From Cenarchaeum sp. (GTDB lineage: Archaea; Thermoproteota; Nitrososphaeria; Nitrososphaerales; Nitrosopumilaceae): 7,773 nucleotides of DNA. The DNA is taken from positions 1 through 7,773 of the forward strand of contig RKSK01000059.1 of NCBI GenBank assembly GCA_007570915.1, given 5' to 3'. Below are positions 1 through 6,068 of the stretch, piece after piece (positions within the stretch are counted from its first letter, which is position 1; each line of letters starts with the position of its first letter). The position numbers and the translations under genes were made by a program. Under the pieces are notes generated by a model. It was given only the letters and a program-made list of their open reading frames with translations, was not told the DNA's origin and did not search any database.

Positions 1-1
1 C

Positions 2-769
2 GGGGCGGCCGTCGCCATAACGCGCGCGCCGGCCGACGCGGAGGGGTTTTGCGCGAGCGTGCGCGCGATGGGCGGCGTGCCGCTGGCCCTCCCGACGATC
101 CGCCTCGTCGCGCGCGGGCCGGCCGCGGCCGCCGAGTTCCTTGGGGCGATCCGGCGCGACTCGCCGGACTATGCGGTGTTTTTGAGCTCGCGCGCGGTCT
201 CGTCGCTCTTTGGCGCCGCGCGCGAGGCCTCGATCCACGGCGAGCTGCGCGAGGCCGTCATGGGCACGTCAGTCGTCGCCATAGGGCCCAGGACGCGCGA
301 GGCCGTCGAGGCCGAGCGCATCCGCGTCGCGCACGTGCCGGACGTCCACTCGTCCGTCGGCCTCGGCGAGCTCTTCACGTCGCTGCGCGCCGCGGGCCGG
401 CGCGCGGCAATGCCGCGAAGCGCCGCCTCGGGGGACTTTTTGCGCCTCCTCCTCGAAAAGGTCGGCATGTCCGTGACCGAGACGACAATGTACGACGTCG
501 AGCCCGACGGGGCCGGCGGCGACTGGGAGGGGTACAGGCGCCTCGCCGCGGCGGGCCGCGCCCCGGCCGTCATATTCACGAGCGCCTCCTCGGTCCGCGC
601 CTTTGTCGCGATCGCCGGCCCGCCGGCCGGCCCGCGCGTGGCGATCGGCCCGTTCACGTCCCTCGAGCTGGCCCGCGCGGGCCTGGCCCACGAGACGGCG
701 CGCGTGCACACCGTCGGCGGGGCCCTGGAGGCCGCCGCGGGCGCCCTGCGATCGCGCCGCGCCGCCTAG
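2..769 (+). CDS. hemD: Uroporphyrinogen-III synthase, 5' end cut by window edge
   Basis: This enzyme cyclises hydroxymethylbilane to uroporphyrinogen III with D-ring inversion, the branch point to heme, siroheme and cobalamin, in the cytoplasm. The frame is open from base 2 and begins AVAITRAPADAEGF, matching the family's N-terminal strand (ITRP...A..F), followed by GGVPLALPTIRL. The first GTG (59) and ATG (68) are therefore internal, and the true start lies at or just before the window edge. Further family motifs are FLSSRAV, VVAIGPRTREAVE, IFTSASSVRAF and VAIGPFTSLELARAG, the two-lobed Rossmann-like pattern of HemD. About 255 residues are visible, close to the usual 250-260, so little is missing. 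It ends at TAG 767-769. The next gene has its own promoter, so it is probably a separate transcription unit. Family assignment is confident; catalysis by homology is inferred, since HemD has few invariant residues. Confidence 0.88.
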   Translation, partial: GAAVAITRAPADAEGFCASVRAMGGVPLALPTIRLVARGPAAAAEFLGAIRRDSPDYAVFLSSRAVSSLFGAAREASIHGELREAVMGTSVVAIGPRTREAVEAERIRVAHVPDVHSSVGLGELFTSLRAAGRRAAMPRSAASGDFLRLLLEKVGMSVTETTMYDVEPDGAGGDWEGYRRLAAAGRAPAVIFTSASSVRAFVAIAGPPAGPRVAIGPFTSLELARAGLAHETARVHTVGGALEAAAGALRSRRAA

Positions 770-834
770 GCCGCGCGCCGGGCCCCGCGGCCGTGGAGCG
801 GCCTCCTGGGATCCGCGCCAAGTGGTTAGCCTCG

Positions 835-860
835 CCTATCTTTCCCTATCTTTTTATAGC
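835..860 (+). promoter_or_regulatory. TATA/BRE-type promoter of the suf operon with 10-bp-spaced direct repeat
   Basis: An A/T-rich island in very GC-rich DNA contains TTTTTATA at 851-858, about 25-30 bp before the sufB ATG at 883. This is the normal spacing for an archaeal TATA box driving a leaderless or nearly leaderless transcript. The nonamer CCTATCTTT occurs twice, at 835-843 and 845-853, offset by exactly 10 bp (one helical turn) and overlapping the presumed BRE/TATA. GGAG at 874-877 could act as a Shine-Dalgarno only if transcription starts further upstream than the TATA box predicts. Confidence 0.75.
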
Positions 861-882
861 AACGGGGGCGCGCGGAGCCCCG

Positions 883-2283
883 ATGGCGACAGAGCCCCTC
901 GAGATGGACTACTCAAAGTACGACTTTAAGGACTCGACGGACCTCTATGTCCACCTGAGCAAGAAGGGCCTCTCAAAGGACGTCGTGACCAGCATAAGCA
1001 AGATGAAGGGCGAGCCGCAGTGGATGCTCGACTTTCGCCTCCGCTCGTACGAGGCGTTCATGAGGCGCCCGATGCCCACGTGGGGGGCCGACCTGAGCAC
1101 GATCGACTTCCAGAACATCTACTATTACGCCAAGGCCTCGGACAAGGCCGAGAAGAGCTGGGACGACGTCCCCGACGACATAAAGAGCACGTTTGACAAG
1201 CTGGGGATACCAGAGGCCGAGAAAAAGTTCCTCGCCGGCGTGGGCGCGCAGTACGAGTCCGAGGTCGTCTACCACAGCCTGCGCGAGGACATCGCAAAGC
1301 AGGGCGTAATGTTCCTCGACACGGACTCGGCCCTCAAGGAGCAGCCCGAGCTCCTCAAAAAGTACTTTGGCAAGATAATCCCGCCCGAGGACAACAAGTT
1401 TGCCGCGCTAAACAGCGCCGTCTGGAGCGGGGGCTCGTTCATCTACGTGCCCCCCGGCGTCAAGGTCGAGATGCCCCTGCAGGCCTACTTTAGGATCAAC
1501 GCCGAGAACATTGGCCAGTTCGAGCGCACGCTCATCATAGCCGACGAGGGCGCCGAGGTCCACTACATCGAGGGCTGCACGGCCCCCGTCTACTCGTCCG
1601 AGTCGCTCCACTCGGCCGTAGTCGAGCTCGTCGCGCTCAAGGGGGCCAAGCTGCGCTACACGACGATCCAGAACTGGAGCAGCGACGTCTACAACCTCGT
1701 CACAAAGCGCGCGTACGCCTACGAGGGGGCCACGGTCGAGTGGATCGACGGCAACATCGGCAGCAAGATCACGATGAAGTACCCCGGCATATACCTCATG
1801 GGCCGGCGCGCCTACGGCGAGACGCTCTCGATCGCGTTCGCCGGCAAGGGCCAGCACCAGGACACGGGAGCAAAGATGGTCCACCTCGCCCCCGAGACGA
1901 CCTCAAAGATAACGTCAAAGTCGGTCAGCCGCCTCGACGGCCGCTCCACGTACAGGGGCCTCCTCAAGGTCGCCAAGGGGTCCACGGGCGTCAAGTCGAC
2001 GGTCCGCTGCGACGCGCTGCTGCTTGACGACACGTCAAGGACCGACACGTACCCCTACATGGAGATAGACCAGGAGGACGCGACGATAACGCACGAGGCG
2101 ACGGTCGGCAAGATAGGCGACGAGCAGATATTCTACCTGATGACGCGCGGCTTCACCGAGGAGGAGGCCCTCTCGCTCATCGTAAACGGGTTCATGGAGC
2201 CGTTCACAAAGGAGCTGCCGATGGAGTACGCCGTCGAGCTCAACCGGCTCATAAAGCTCGAGATGGACGGGTCGGTGGGATAG
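883..2283 (+). CDS. sufB: Fe-S cluster assembly scaffold protein SufB
   Basis: SufB is the core scaffold of the SUF system, forming a SufBC2D complex in which new Fe-S clusters are built in the cytoplasm. The ATG at 883 gives 466 residues, the usual length, starting MATEPLEMDYSKYDF. The frame is also open upstream, but there it only reads hemD out of frame. Family landmarks in order are GEPQWMLDFRLRSYEAF near the N-terminus, FAALNSAVWSGGSFIYVPPG, HYIEGCTAP (Cys232, equivalent to the conserved SufB core cysteine), GQHQDTGAKMVHLAPETTS, TVRCDALLLDD (Cys376, at the position of the scaffold cysteine of bacterial SufB), ITHEATVGKIGDEQIFYLMTRG and a C-terminal GFMEPFTKELPMEYAVELNRLI. It is the first gene after the promoter and is followed by sufD after 36 bp. 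The sequence is thaumarchaeal in character. It looks complete and intact, unlike its operon neighbours sufD and sufS. Confidence 0.97.
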   Translation: MATEPLEMDYSKYDFKDSTDLYVHLSKKGLSKDVVTSISKMKGEPQWMLDFRLRSYEAFMRRPMPTWGADLSTIDFQNIYYYAKASDKAEKSWDDVPDDIKSTFDKLGIPEAEKKFLAGVGAQYESEVVYHSLREDIAKQGVMFLDTDSALKEQPELLKKYFGKIIPPEDNKFAALNSAVWSGGSFIYVPPGVKVEMPLQAYFRINAENIGQFERTLIIADEGAEVHYIEGCTAPVYSSESLHSAVVELVALKGAKLRYTTIQNWSSDVYNLVTKRAYAYEGATVEWIDGNIGSKITMKYPGIYLMGRRAYGETLSIAFAGKGQHQDTGAKMVHLAPETTSKITSKSVSRLDGRSTYRGLLKVAKGSTGVKSTVRCDALLLDDTSRTDTYPYMEIDQEDATITHEATVGKIGDEQIFYLMTRGFTEEEALSLIVNGFMEPFTKELPMEYAVELNRLIKLEMDGSVG

Positions 2284-2319
2284 GCCGTGCCCGCGCCGCG
2301 ACAGGGGGCGGGCCTCTAG

Positions 2320-3408
2320 TTGGCAAGGCTTGCGCTCTCGGCCGTCGGGCAGGAGCACGTCGAGGGCGTCTCTTCCTCGCGCGGCGAGCCGCCGGCCCTC
2401 GAGTCAGTCGACCACGCCGAGGACCGCTTCACGGCCCTCAACACGGCGGCCTTTGACTCGGGCGTCGTGGTCCACGTGCCGGCCGGCGCCGACGTGGCCG
2501 GCCCGATACACCTCGTCTCGTGCCTGCCCGAGGGCGGCTCGTCGTCGATCGCGCGCAACGTCATCATCGCCGGCGAGTCTAGCAGGGCGTCAGTCGTCCA
2601 GGAGCTCTACTCGCCGGCGGGCGCCGACGGGCAGGCCCACATGGAGCTCCTGACCTCGGAGGTCGGCGCCGGCGCGCGCCTCGACGTGACGACGCTGCAG
2701 ATGATGGGCGAGGGCGCGCTCAACTTTTCGACGCGGCGCGCGCGCGTCGCGCGCGACGCGGCGACAAACTGGTACCTTGGCCTGTTCGGCGCTGCCCTCT
2801 CGCGGTACCGCATAGACTATGACCTCGTCGGCCAGGGCGCGTCGGTCACGGACTCGGAGGTCGCCTTTGGCAGCGGCGAGCAGTCCTTTGACATACAGGC
2901 GTGCATCAACCACGACGCGCCATCGACGGAGGGCCGCGTGACAGAAAAGTCAATCCTGCGCGGCAAGTCGCGGTCCCTCTTCAAGGGCATGATACGCATA
3001 CGCGAGGGGGCCTCAAAGTCGAGCTCGTACCTGTCGGGCCGCTCGATACTGCTCGACCCGGACGCCAAGTCCGACGCGATACCCGGCCTCGAGATCGCCA
3101 CAAACGACGTCAAGGCGACGCACTCGGCGTCAGTCGCGCAGATAGACGAGGAGCAGCTCTTTTACCTGCAGGCGCGGTGCATGAGCCGCGCCGAGGCCGA
3201 GAGGACCATAGTCGAGGGCTTCCTCGAGCCGCTCTCGCGCAAGATGTCCTACGAGGTCCGCGCGTGGATCGCCTCGCTAGTCGAGTCAAAGTGGGACGGC
3301 CGCGAGCTCAGGATAAACAGCGACGAGGAGCTGCGCAAGTTCATCGAGGTAGAGGAGACGCGCTACAACGAGAACGCCGAGATAGAGCAGCACTACAAGT
3401 ACAGGTGA
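2320..3408 (+). CDS. sufD: Fe-S cluster assembly protein SufD, lacking the usual N-terminal region
   Basis: SufD is the SufB paralogue that pairs with it through a beta-helix; the SufB-SufD interface is where the cluster forms. The frame is 362 residues from TTG 2320, and an in-frame TAG at 2317-2319 rules out an earlier start. Landmarks are EDRFTALNTAAFDSGVVVHVP, NVIIAGESSRASVVQELYS, LDVTTLQMM, NWYLGLFGAALSR, GKSRSLFKGMIRI, LEIATNDVKATHSASV (His268, matching the conserved SufD interface histidine), QLFYLQAR and EGFLEPLSRKMS. The core and C-terminus are complete. The family normally has about 420-460 residues, with an N-terminal helical region containing an EPxWL..R-type motif before the FTALN segment. 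That region is absent here and cannot fit in the 36 bp after sufB. The cause may be a real deletion, an assembly collapse or a truncated annotation. The TTG start is the only one preserving the homologous reading, but it may not be genuine. Confidence 0.9.
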   Translation: MARLALSAVGQEHVEGVSSSRGEPPALESVDHAEDRFTALNTAAFDSGVVVHVPAGADVAGPIHLVSCLPEGGSSSIARNVIIAGESSRASVVQELYSPAGADGQAHMELLTSEVGAGARLDVTTLQMMGEGALNFSTRRARVARDAATNWYLGLFGAALSRYRIDYDLVGQGASVTDSEVAFGSGEQSFDIQACINHDAPSTEGRVTEKSILRGKSRSLFKGMIRIREGASKSSSYLSGRSILLDPDAKSDAIPGLEIATNDVKATHSASVAQIDEEQLFYLQARCMSRAEAERTIVEGFLEPLSRKMSYEVRAWIASLVESKWDGRELRINSDEELRKFIEVEETRYNENAEIEQHYKYR

Positions 3409-3830
3409 TGCGGGGGGTGGCTTCATGGACGAGGGCATGCGCGGAGGCCGAGGCCGCCGACGGCGAGCTCAGGGCCGTCACGTGCGCGGGCCGCCGCATG
3501 CTCATACTGCGCGAGGGCGGCCGCGTCTATGCGGCAGACGCGACATGCACGCATGCCGACGCGGACCTCGCCGGCGGCTTTGTCGCGCCCGGGGCCGGCC
3601 CTGACGGCAGCGCCGGCGTGCGCTGCCCGCTGCACCTCTCGGTGTTCGAGCTGCGCGGCGGCGTGCCGCTAAACCCGCCGGCCGAGCGGCCCCTCGGCGT
3701 CTACCCCGCGAAGATAGACGGAGGGAGGCCACGGCCGCCTACGAGGGCGTGCGCGCCGACGTCGCGAGGTTTATCGGCGCGCCAGACGCGCGCGAGATCG
3801 TCTTTGTGCGCGGGACGACGGAGGCGATAA
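3408..3830 (+). CDS. Rieske-type [2Fe-2S] ferredoxin, natural C-terminus apparently lost
   Basis: This is a small soluble Rieske protein that carries a 2Fe-2S cluster and transfers single electrons. Its place inside the suf operon suggests it supplies electrons for cluster assembly (inference). The ATG at 3408 overlaps the sufD stop (TGATG), so translation is probably coupled. Cluster ligands are CTH (Cys47, His49) and CPLH (Cys73, His76), 23 residues apart, followed by the family pattern LSVFELRGGVPLNPPAERPLGVYPAKIDGG. There is no signal peptide or membrane anchor, unlike respiratory Rieske proteins. Homology stops near residue 106 (about base 3725). The remaining 34 or so codons to TAA 3828 overlap sufS in another frame and are Arg-rich nonsense. 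A normal protein would need only about ten more residues after KIDGG. This supports a deletion at 3718-3728 that joins Rieske to the middle of sufS. Confidence 0.82.
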   Translation: MRGVASWTRACAEAEAADGELRAVTCAGRRMLILREGGRVYAADATCTHADADLAGGFVAPGAGPDGSAGVRCPLHLSVFELRGGVPLNPPAERPLGVYPAKIDGGRPRPPTRACAPTSRGLSARQTRARSSLCAGRRRR

Positions 3831-4771
3831 ACCTCGTCGCTCACTCGTGGGGCCGCGGGAACGTCGGCGCCGGCGAGACCGTCGTGACGACCGAGTACGA
3901 GCACCACAGCAACATCGTCCCCTGGCAGCTGCTCGCGCGCGAGCGCGGCGCGGGGCTAGAGTACGTCAACATTGACGACAATGGCGAGCTGGTCCTCGCC
4001 GACCTCGAGCGCCACCTGGCCACGGGCACGGTGAGGCTCGTCGCGTTCAGCCTCGTCTCCAACGTGCTCGGGACCATATCTGACGCCAGGAAAATCATAT
4101 CGATGTGCCGCGCCGCCGGCGCGATGACGCTCGTCGACGCCGCGCAGGCGGTCCCGCACATGCCCGTCGACGTCGCGTCGCTGGGGTGCGACTTTTTCGC
4201 CTTTTCGGGCCACAAGATGCTCGGGCCCACGGGCATCGGCGCGCTCTGGGCGCGCCGCGAGACGCTCGAGTCCATGGATCCGTTCCATGGCGGCGGCGAC
4301 ATGATACGCGAGGTCCACAGGCAGGAGTCGACGTGGAACGACGTGCCCTACAAGTTCGAGGCCGGCACGCCGGGCATAGCGGCGACGATCGGCCTCGGCG
4401 AGGCGATACGCTACCTCGAGGGGATCGGCATGGCCCGCGTGCGCGCGCACGGGGACGCGCTCACGAGGCACGCGATGGAGTCCCTCTCGGCGGTCCGCGG
4501 CCTGCGCATATACGGCACGCGCGAACCCTCTAGGCGCGGCGGCGTCATATCGTTCAACTTTCACGACGTCCACCCGCACGACGTCGCGCAGATCGTCGAC
4601 GGCGAGGGCGTCGCGATGCGCTCGGGCCACCACTGCGCGCAGGTTCTCATGGAGCGCCTCGGCGTGCCGGCGACGTCGCGCGCGAGCTTTTACGTGTACA
4701 ACACTGCCGAGGACGTCGACGCGCTCGTCGCGGCCCTCCAAAAGGTGGCGAGGACGTTCAGGGTTGGCTAG
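3749..4771 (+). CDS. sufS: Cysteine desulfurase SufS, missing about 75 N-terminal residues
   Basis: SufS is a PLP-dependent class II cysteine desulfurase: it takes sulfur from L-cysteine as an enzyme persulfide and passes it to a SufU/IscU-type partner. Numbering from GTG 3749, the PLP and active-site signatures are GTTEAINL (22-29), YEHHSNIVPW (His52/53), LVDAAQAVPHM (Asp130, Gln133), FSGHKMLGPTGIGAL (Schiff-base Lys156) and RSGHHCAQ (catalytic Cys296). The frame gives 340 residues against about 405-415 normally. Recognisable SufS sequence starts before the GTG: bases 3725-3748 read EATAAYEG, which precedes VR in intact homologues. The family's first block (YLDNAATxQKP...NVHRG.H.LS) is absent, so the GTG is an internal codon rather than a natural start. 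Upstream DNA belongs to the Rieske gene in a different frame. As written, an active enzyme is doubtful. sufU overlaps the end by 8 bp, as in an intact operon. Confidence 0.9.
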   Translation: MRADVARFIGAPDAREIVFVRGTTEAINLVAHSWGRGNVGAGETVVTTEYEHHSNIVPWQLLARERGAGLEYVNIDDNGELVLADLERHLATGTVRLVAFSLVSNVLGTISDARKIISMCRAAGAMTLVDAAQAVPHMPVDVASLGCDFFAFSGHKMLGPTGIGALWARRETLESMDPFHGGGDMIREVHRQESTWNDVPYKFEAGTPGIAATIGLGEAIRYLEGIGMARVRAHGDALTRHAMESLSAVRGLRIYGTREPSRRGGVISFNFHDVHPHDVAQIVDGEGVAMRSGHHCAQVLMERLGVPATSRASFYVYNTAEDVDALVAALQKVARTFRVG

Positions 4772-5195
4772 CACGGACATATACCACGAGATGATCATAG
4801 ACTACTCGCGCAACCCGGCCAACTTTGGCAGCCTGGACGACCCCGACGTGACGCACCACGACTCCAACCCGCTCTGCGGCGACAGCCTCGACATGGACCT
4901 CAAGTTCGACGGCGACACGCTCTCGGAGATAAAGTTCCGCGGCAAGGGGTGCGCTATATGCATGGCGTGCTCGTCGGTCCTCACGGAGATCGCAAAGGGC
5001 AAGCCCATAGGCGAGGTCCGCGCGATCCAAAAGGGCGACCTCCTCGCCGAGCTGGGCCTCGAGCACCTGCAGGCGGTCCGCATAAAGTGCGCGCTCCTCT
5101 CCCTCAAGATACTAAAGTTCGCCCTCTACAAGCACATCGCCGCAAGCCACCCGGACGCCGAGTCGCTCAAGGAGGAGGCCGCCGGCCTCTACTAG
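4764..5195 (+). CDS. sufU: SufU/IscU-type Fe-S scaffold or sulfur-transfer protein
   Basis: This is the U-type partner of SufS, receiving persulfide sulfur and/or holding a nascent cluster. TTG 4764 gives 143 residues and overlaps the sufS stop by 8 bp. It is chosen because MASTDIYHEMIIDYSRNPAN matches the family N-terminus; the next ATG (4791) would cut into it. The three ligand cysteines and the Asp are present: Cys38 and Asp40 in NPLCGD, Cys63 in GKGCAIC, and Cys109 in RIKCALLSL. The Cys63-Cys109 gap (45 residues between) is close to IscU and lacks the extra zinc-site segment of Gram-positive SufU. The Lys before the third cysteine is SufU-like, where IscU has His. Two additional cysteines, Cys66 and Cys69, sit just after Cys63 (GCAICMACSS), where many relatives have Ser/Ala. 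It is the last gene of the operon, with A/T-richer intergenic DNA following. Confidence 0.93.
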   Translation: MASTDIYHEMIIDYSRNPANFGSLDDPDVTHHDSNPLCGDSLDMDLKFDGDTLSEIKFRGKGCAICMACSSVLTEIAKGKPIGEVRAIQKGDLLAELGLEHLQAVRIKCALLSLKILKFALYKHIAASHPDAESLKEEAAGLY

Positions 5196-5220
5196 GGGCC
5201 GCCTGCGCCCAACATTGTTT

Positions 5221-5276
5221 ACACGCGTGTCAAGAGATCGTCATAATGCCCGCTTAAGCGGGCCCGCGCTCGCGGG
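5221..5276 (+). promoter_or_regulatory. Palindrome cluster and TATA-like box upstream of the H1-like gene
   Basis: Three inverted repeats lie in 56 bp: ACACGCGTGT (5221-5230, perfect 10-bp palindrome), GCCCGCTTAAGCGGGC (5248-5263, perfect 16-bp palindrome) and CCCGCG-CT-CGCGGG (5263-5276). The CTTAAG centre of the 16-mer is about 30 bp before the ATG at 5287, the same distance as the TTTAA boxes upstream of the 79-residue genes, so it may be the TATA element. The flanking arms could also act as an operator or as a terminator hairpin for the suf operon. Confidence 0.5.
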
Positions 5277-5286
5277 TGGGGCGAAG

Positions 5287-5871
5287 ATGGGGAGGCTGGT
5301 GCGCATCGCCGCCGAGATTGAGAGAAAGAGGGCGCAGGCCGACGCGGCCCTGCGCCGAACGAGGCGCAGCATCGAGCGCGAGCGCGAGGCGATGCGCAGG
5401 TCCTCGCCCACGGCGCGTGCCATAGGGCGCGGCGTGAGGGACGCGCAGGACGCCCTGGCCGGCGCCTCGGCCTCGCTGGCCGGCGCGCTGGAGCGCCAAA
5501 AGAGCATAAACCGCCTCATAGAGTCCACCGGCGAGCGCCTCGCGCGCGAGAGGGCCGCGCGCGAGAGGGACGTGAGAAAGCTCGTCGGGGATGCCGCCGC
5601 GTTCGCCTCGCAAAAGGCGGGGCTGGCCACGCGCGCGCGCAAGGCCCGCAAGGCCAGCAGGCCCGCGGTGCGCAAGCCCGGCAAGCCCGCGGCCAGGAGG
5701 GCTGCCGCGCCGCGCAAGGCCCCTGCCCGCAAGCCCGCCGCGCCGCGCAAGGCCGCCCCCGGGGCGGGCCGGCGCAAGGCCCCTGCCCGCAAGCCCGCCG
5801 CGCCGCGCAAGGCCGCCCCCGGGGCGGGCCGGCGCAAGGCCCCTGCCCGCAGGCGCGCCCCGCGCGCCTAG
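5287..5871 (+). CDS. Basic coiled-coil protein with histone-H1-like Ala/Lys/Pro/Arg tail
   Basis: The protein has 194 residues from ATG 5287; earlier in-frame codons cross the palindromic promoter region, so they are not used. Residues 1 to about 115 are charged and mostly helical, with heptad-like stretches (EIERKRAQADAALRRTRRSI, ALERQKSINRLIESTGERLA), and look like a coiled coil. From about residue 118 the sequence is almost only A, K, P, R and G, and includes two full copies and a partial third of the 20-residue unit RKAPARKPAAPRKAAPGAGR. Such tails resemble eukaryotic histone H1 and bacterial H1-like proteins (HctB, AlgP), which bind DNA by charge, so a nucleoid or nucleic-acid-binding role is inferred, not shown. 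No signal peptide or membrane segment is visible. I do not recognise the N-terminal domain with certainty. Repeat number may vary between strains or be miscounted in assembly. Confidence 0.78.
   Translation: MGRLVRIAAEIERKRAQADAALRRTRRSIEREREAMRRSSPTARAIGRGVRDAQDALAGASASLAGALERQKSINRLIESTGERLARERAARERDVRKLVGDAAAFASQKAGLATRARKARKASRPAVRKPGKPAARRAAAPRKAPARKPAAPRKAAPGAGRRKAPARKPAAPRKAAPGAGRRKAPARRRAPRA
5712..5851 (+). repeat. Perfect 60-bp tandem repeat, about 2.3 copies, inside the H1-like tail
   Basis: Bases 5712-5791 are identical to 5772-5851, giving an exact 60-bp period. The unit is in frame, encodes 20 residues and is pure G/C-rich coding DNA. Complete identity with no synonymous change points to recent expansion or ongoing slippage or recombination. 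Confidence 0.95.
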
Positions 5872-6068
5872 CGGCCTCGCGCGGGGGCGCCACGCAAATG
5901 TATGCATGACTTGCATCCCTGGCCTGCGCGCTTGGCGTTTTCATTCCTGCCGCCGTGGGGCATGCCTGGCGCAGGGCCGCGCTTGCCTGCGCGACACGGC
6001 GATGTGGACAGCGGCAGGCACGGGAATTGCCATCTGGATCTTGCGCACGGACAGGCGCCGCCTGCCGC
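5872..6068. other. Intergenic region between convergent genes
   Basis: These 197 bp separate the 3' end of the H1-like gene (+ strand) from the 3' end of the membrane protein (minus strand). Terminators for both would be expected. The only hint is a short T run (5938-5941) in GTTTTCATT. No tRNA, small gene or repeat is supported. Base composition falls from the extreme GC of the suf operon to a more moderate level from here. Confidence 0.5.

Noticed and set aside
49..882. Long in-frame extension upstream of sufB giving a 744-residue frame
   Set aside because: The first 278 codons are Arg/Gly/Ala-rich and simply read the hemD gene out of frame. SufB homology begins at ATG 883, which has its own TATA box.
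2281..2322. SufB, a short linker and SufD are all in one frame separated by two TAG codons, suggesting readthrough or pyrrolysine
   Set aside because: Nothing supports a TAG-decoding system in this lineage, the linker is not SufD-like, and SufB ends at its normal C-terminus.
3956..4798. A 280-codon minus-strand frame opposite sufS
   Set aside because: It is an antisense shadow typical of GC-rich DNA; the + strand carries unmistakable SufS active-site motifs.
5712..5851. 60-bp repeats considered as a CRISPR array
   Set aside because: The repeats are directly contiguous with no spacers and are in frame within a coding tail.
5872..6068. Possible tRNA or small RNA in the convergent spacer
   Set aside because: No acceptor stem or T-loop pattern could be found by eye and no clear promoter is present.
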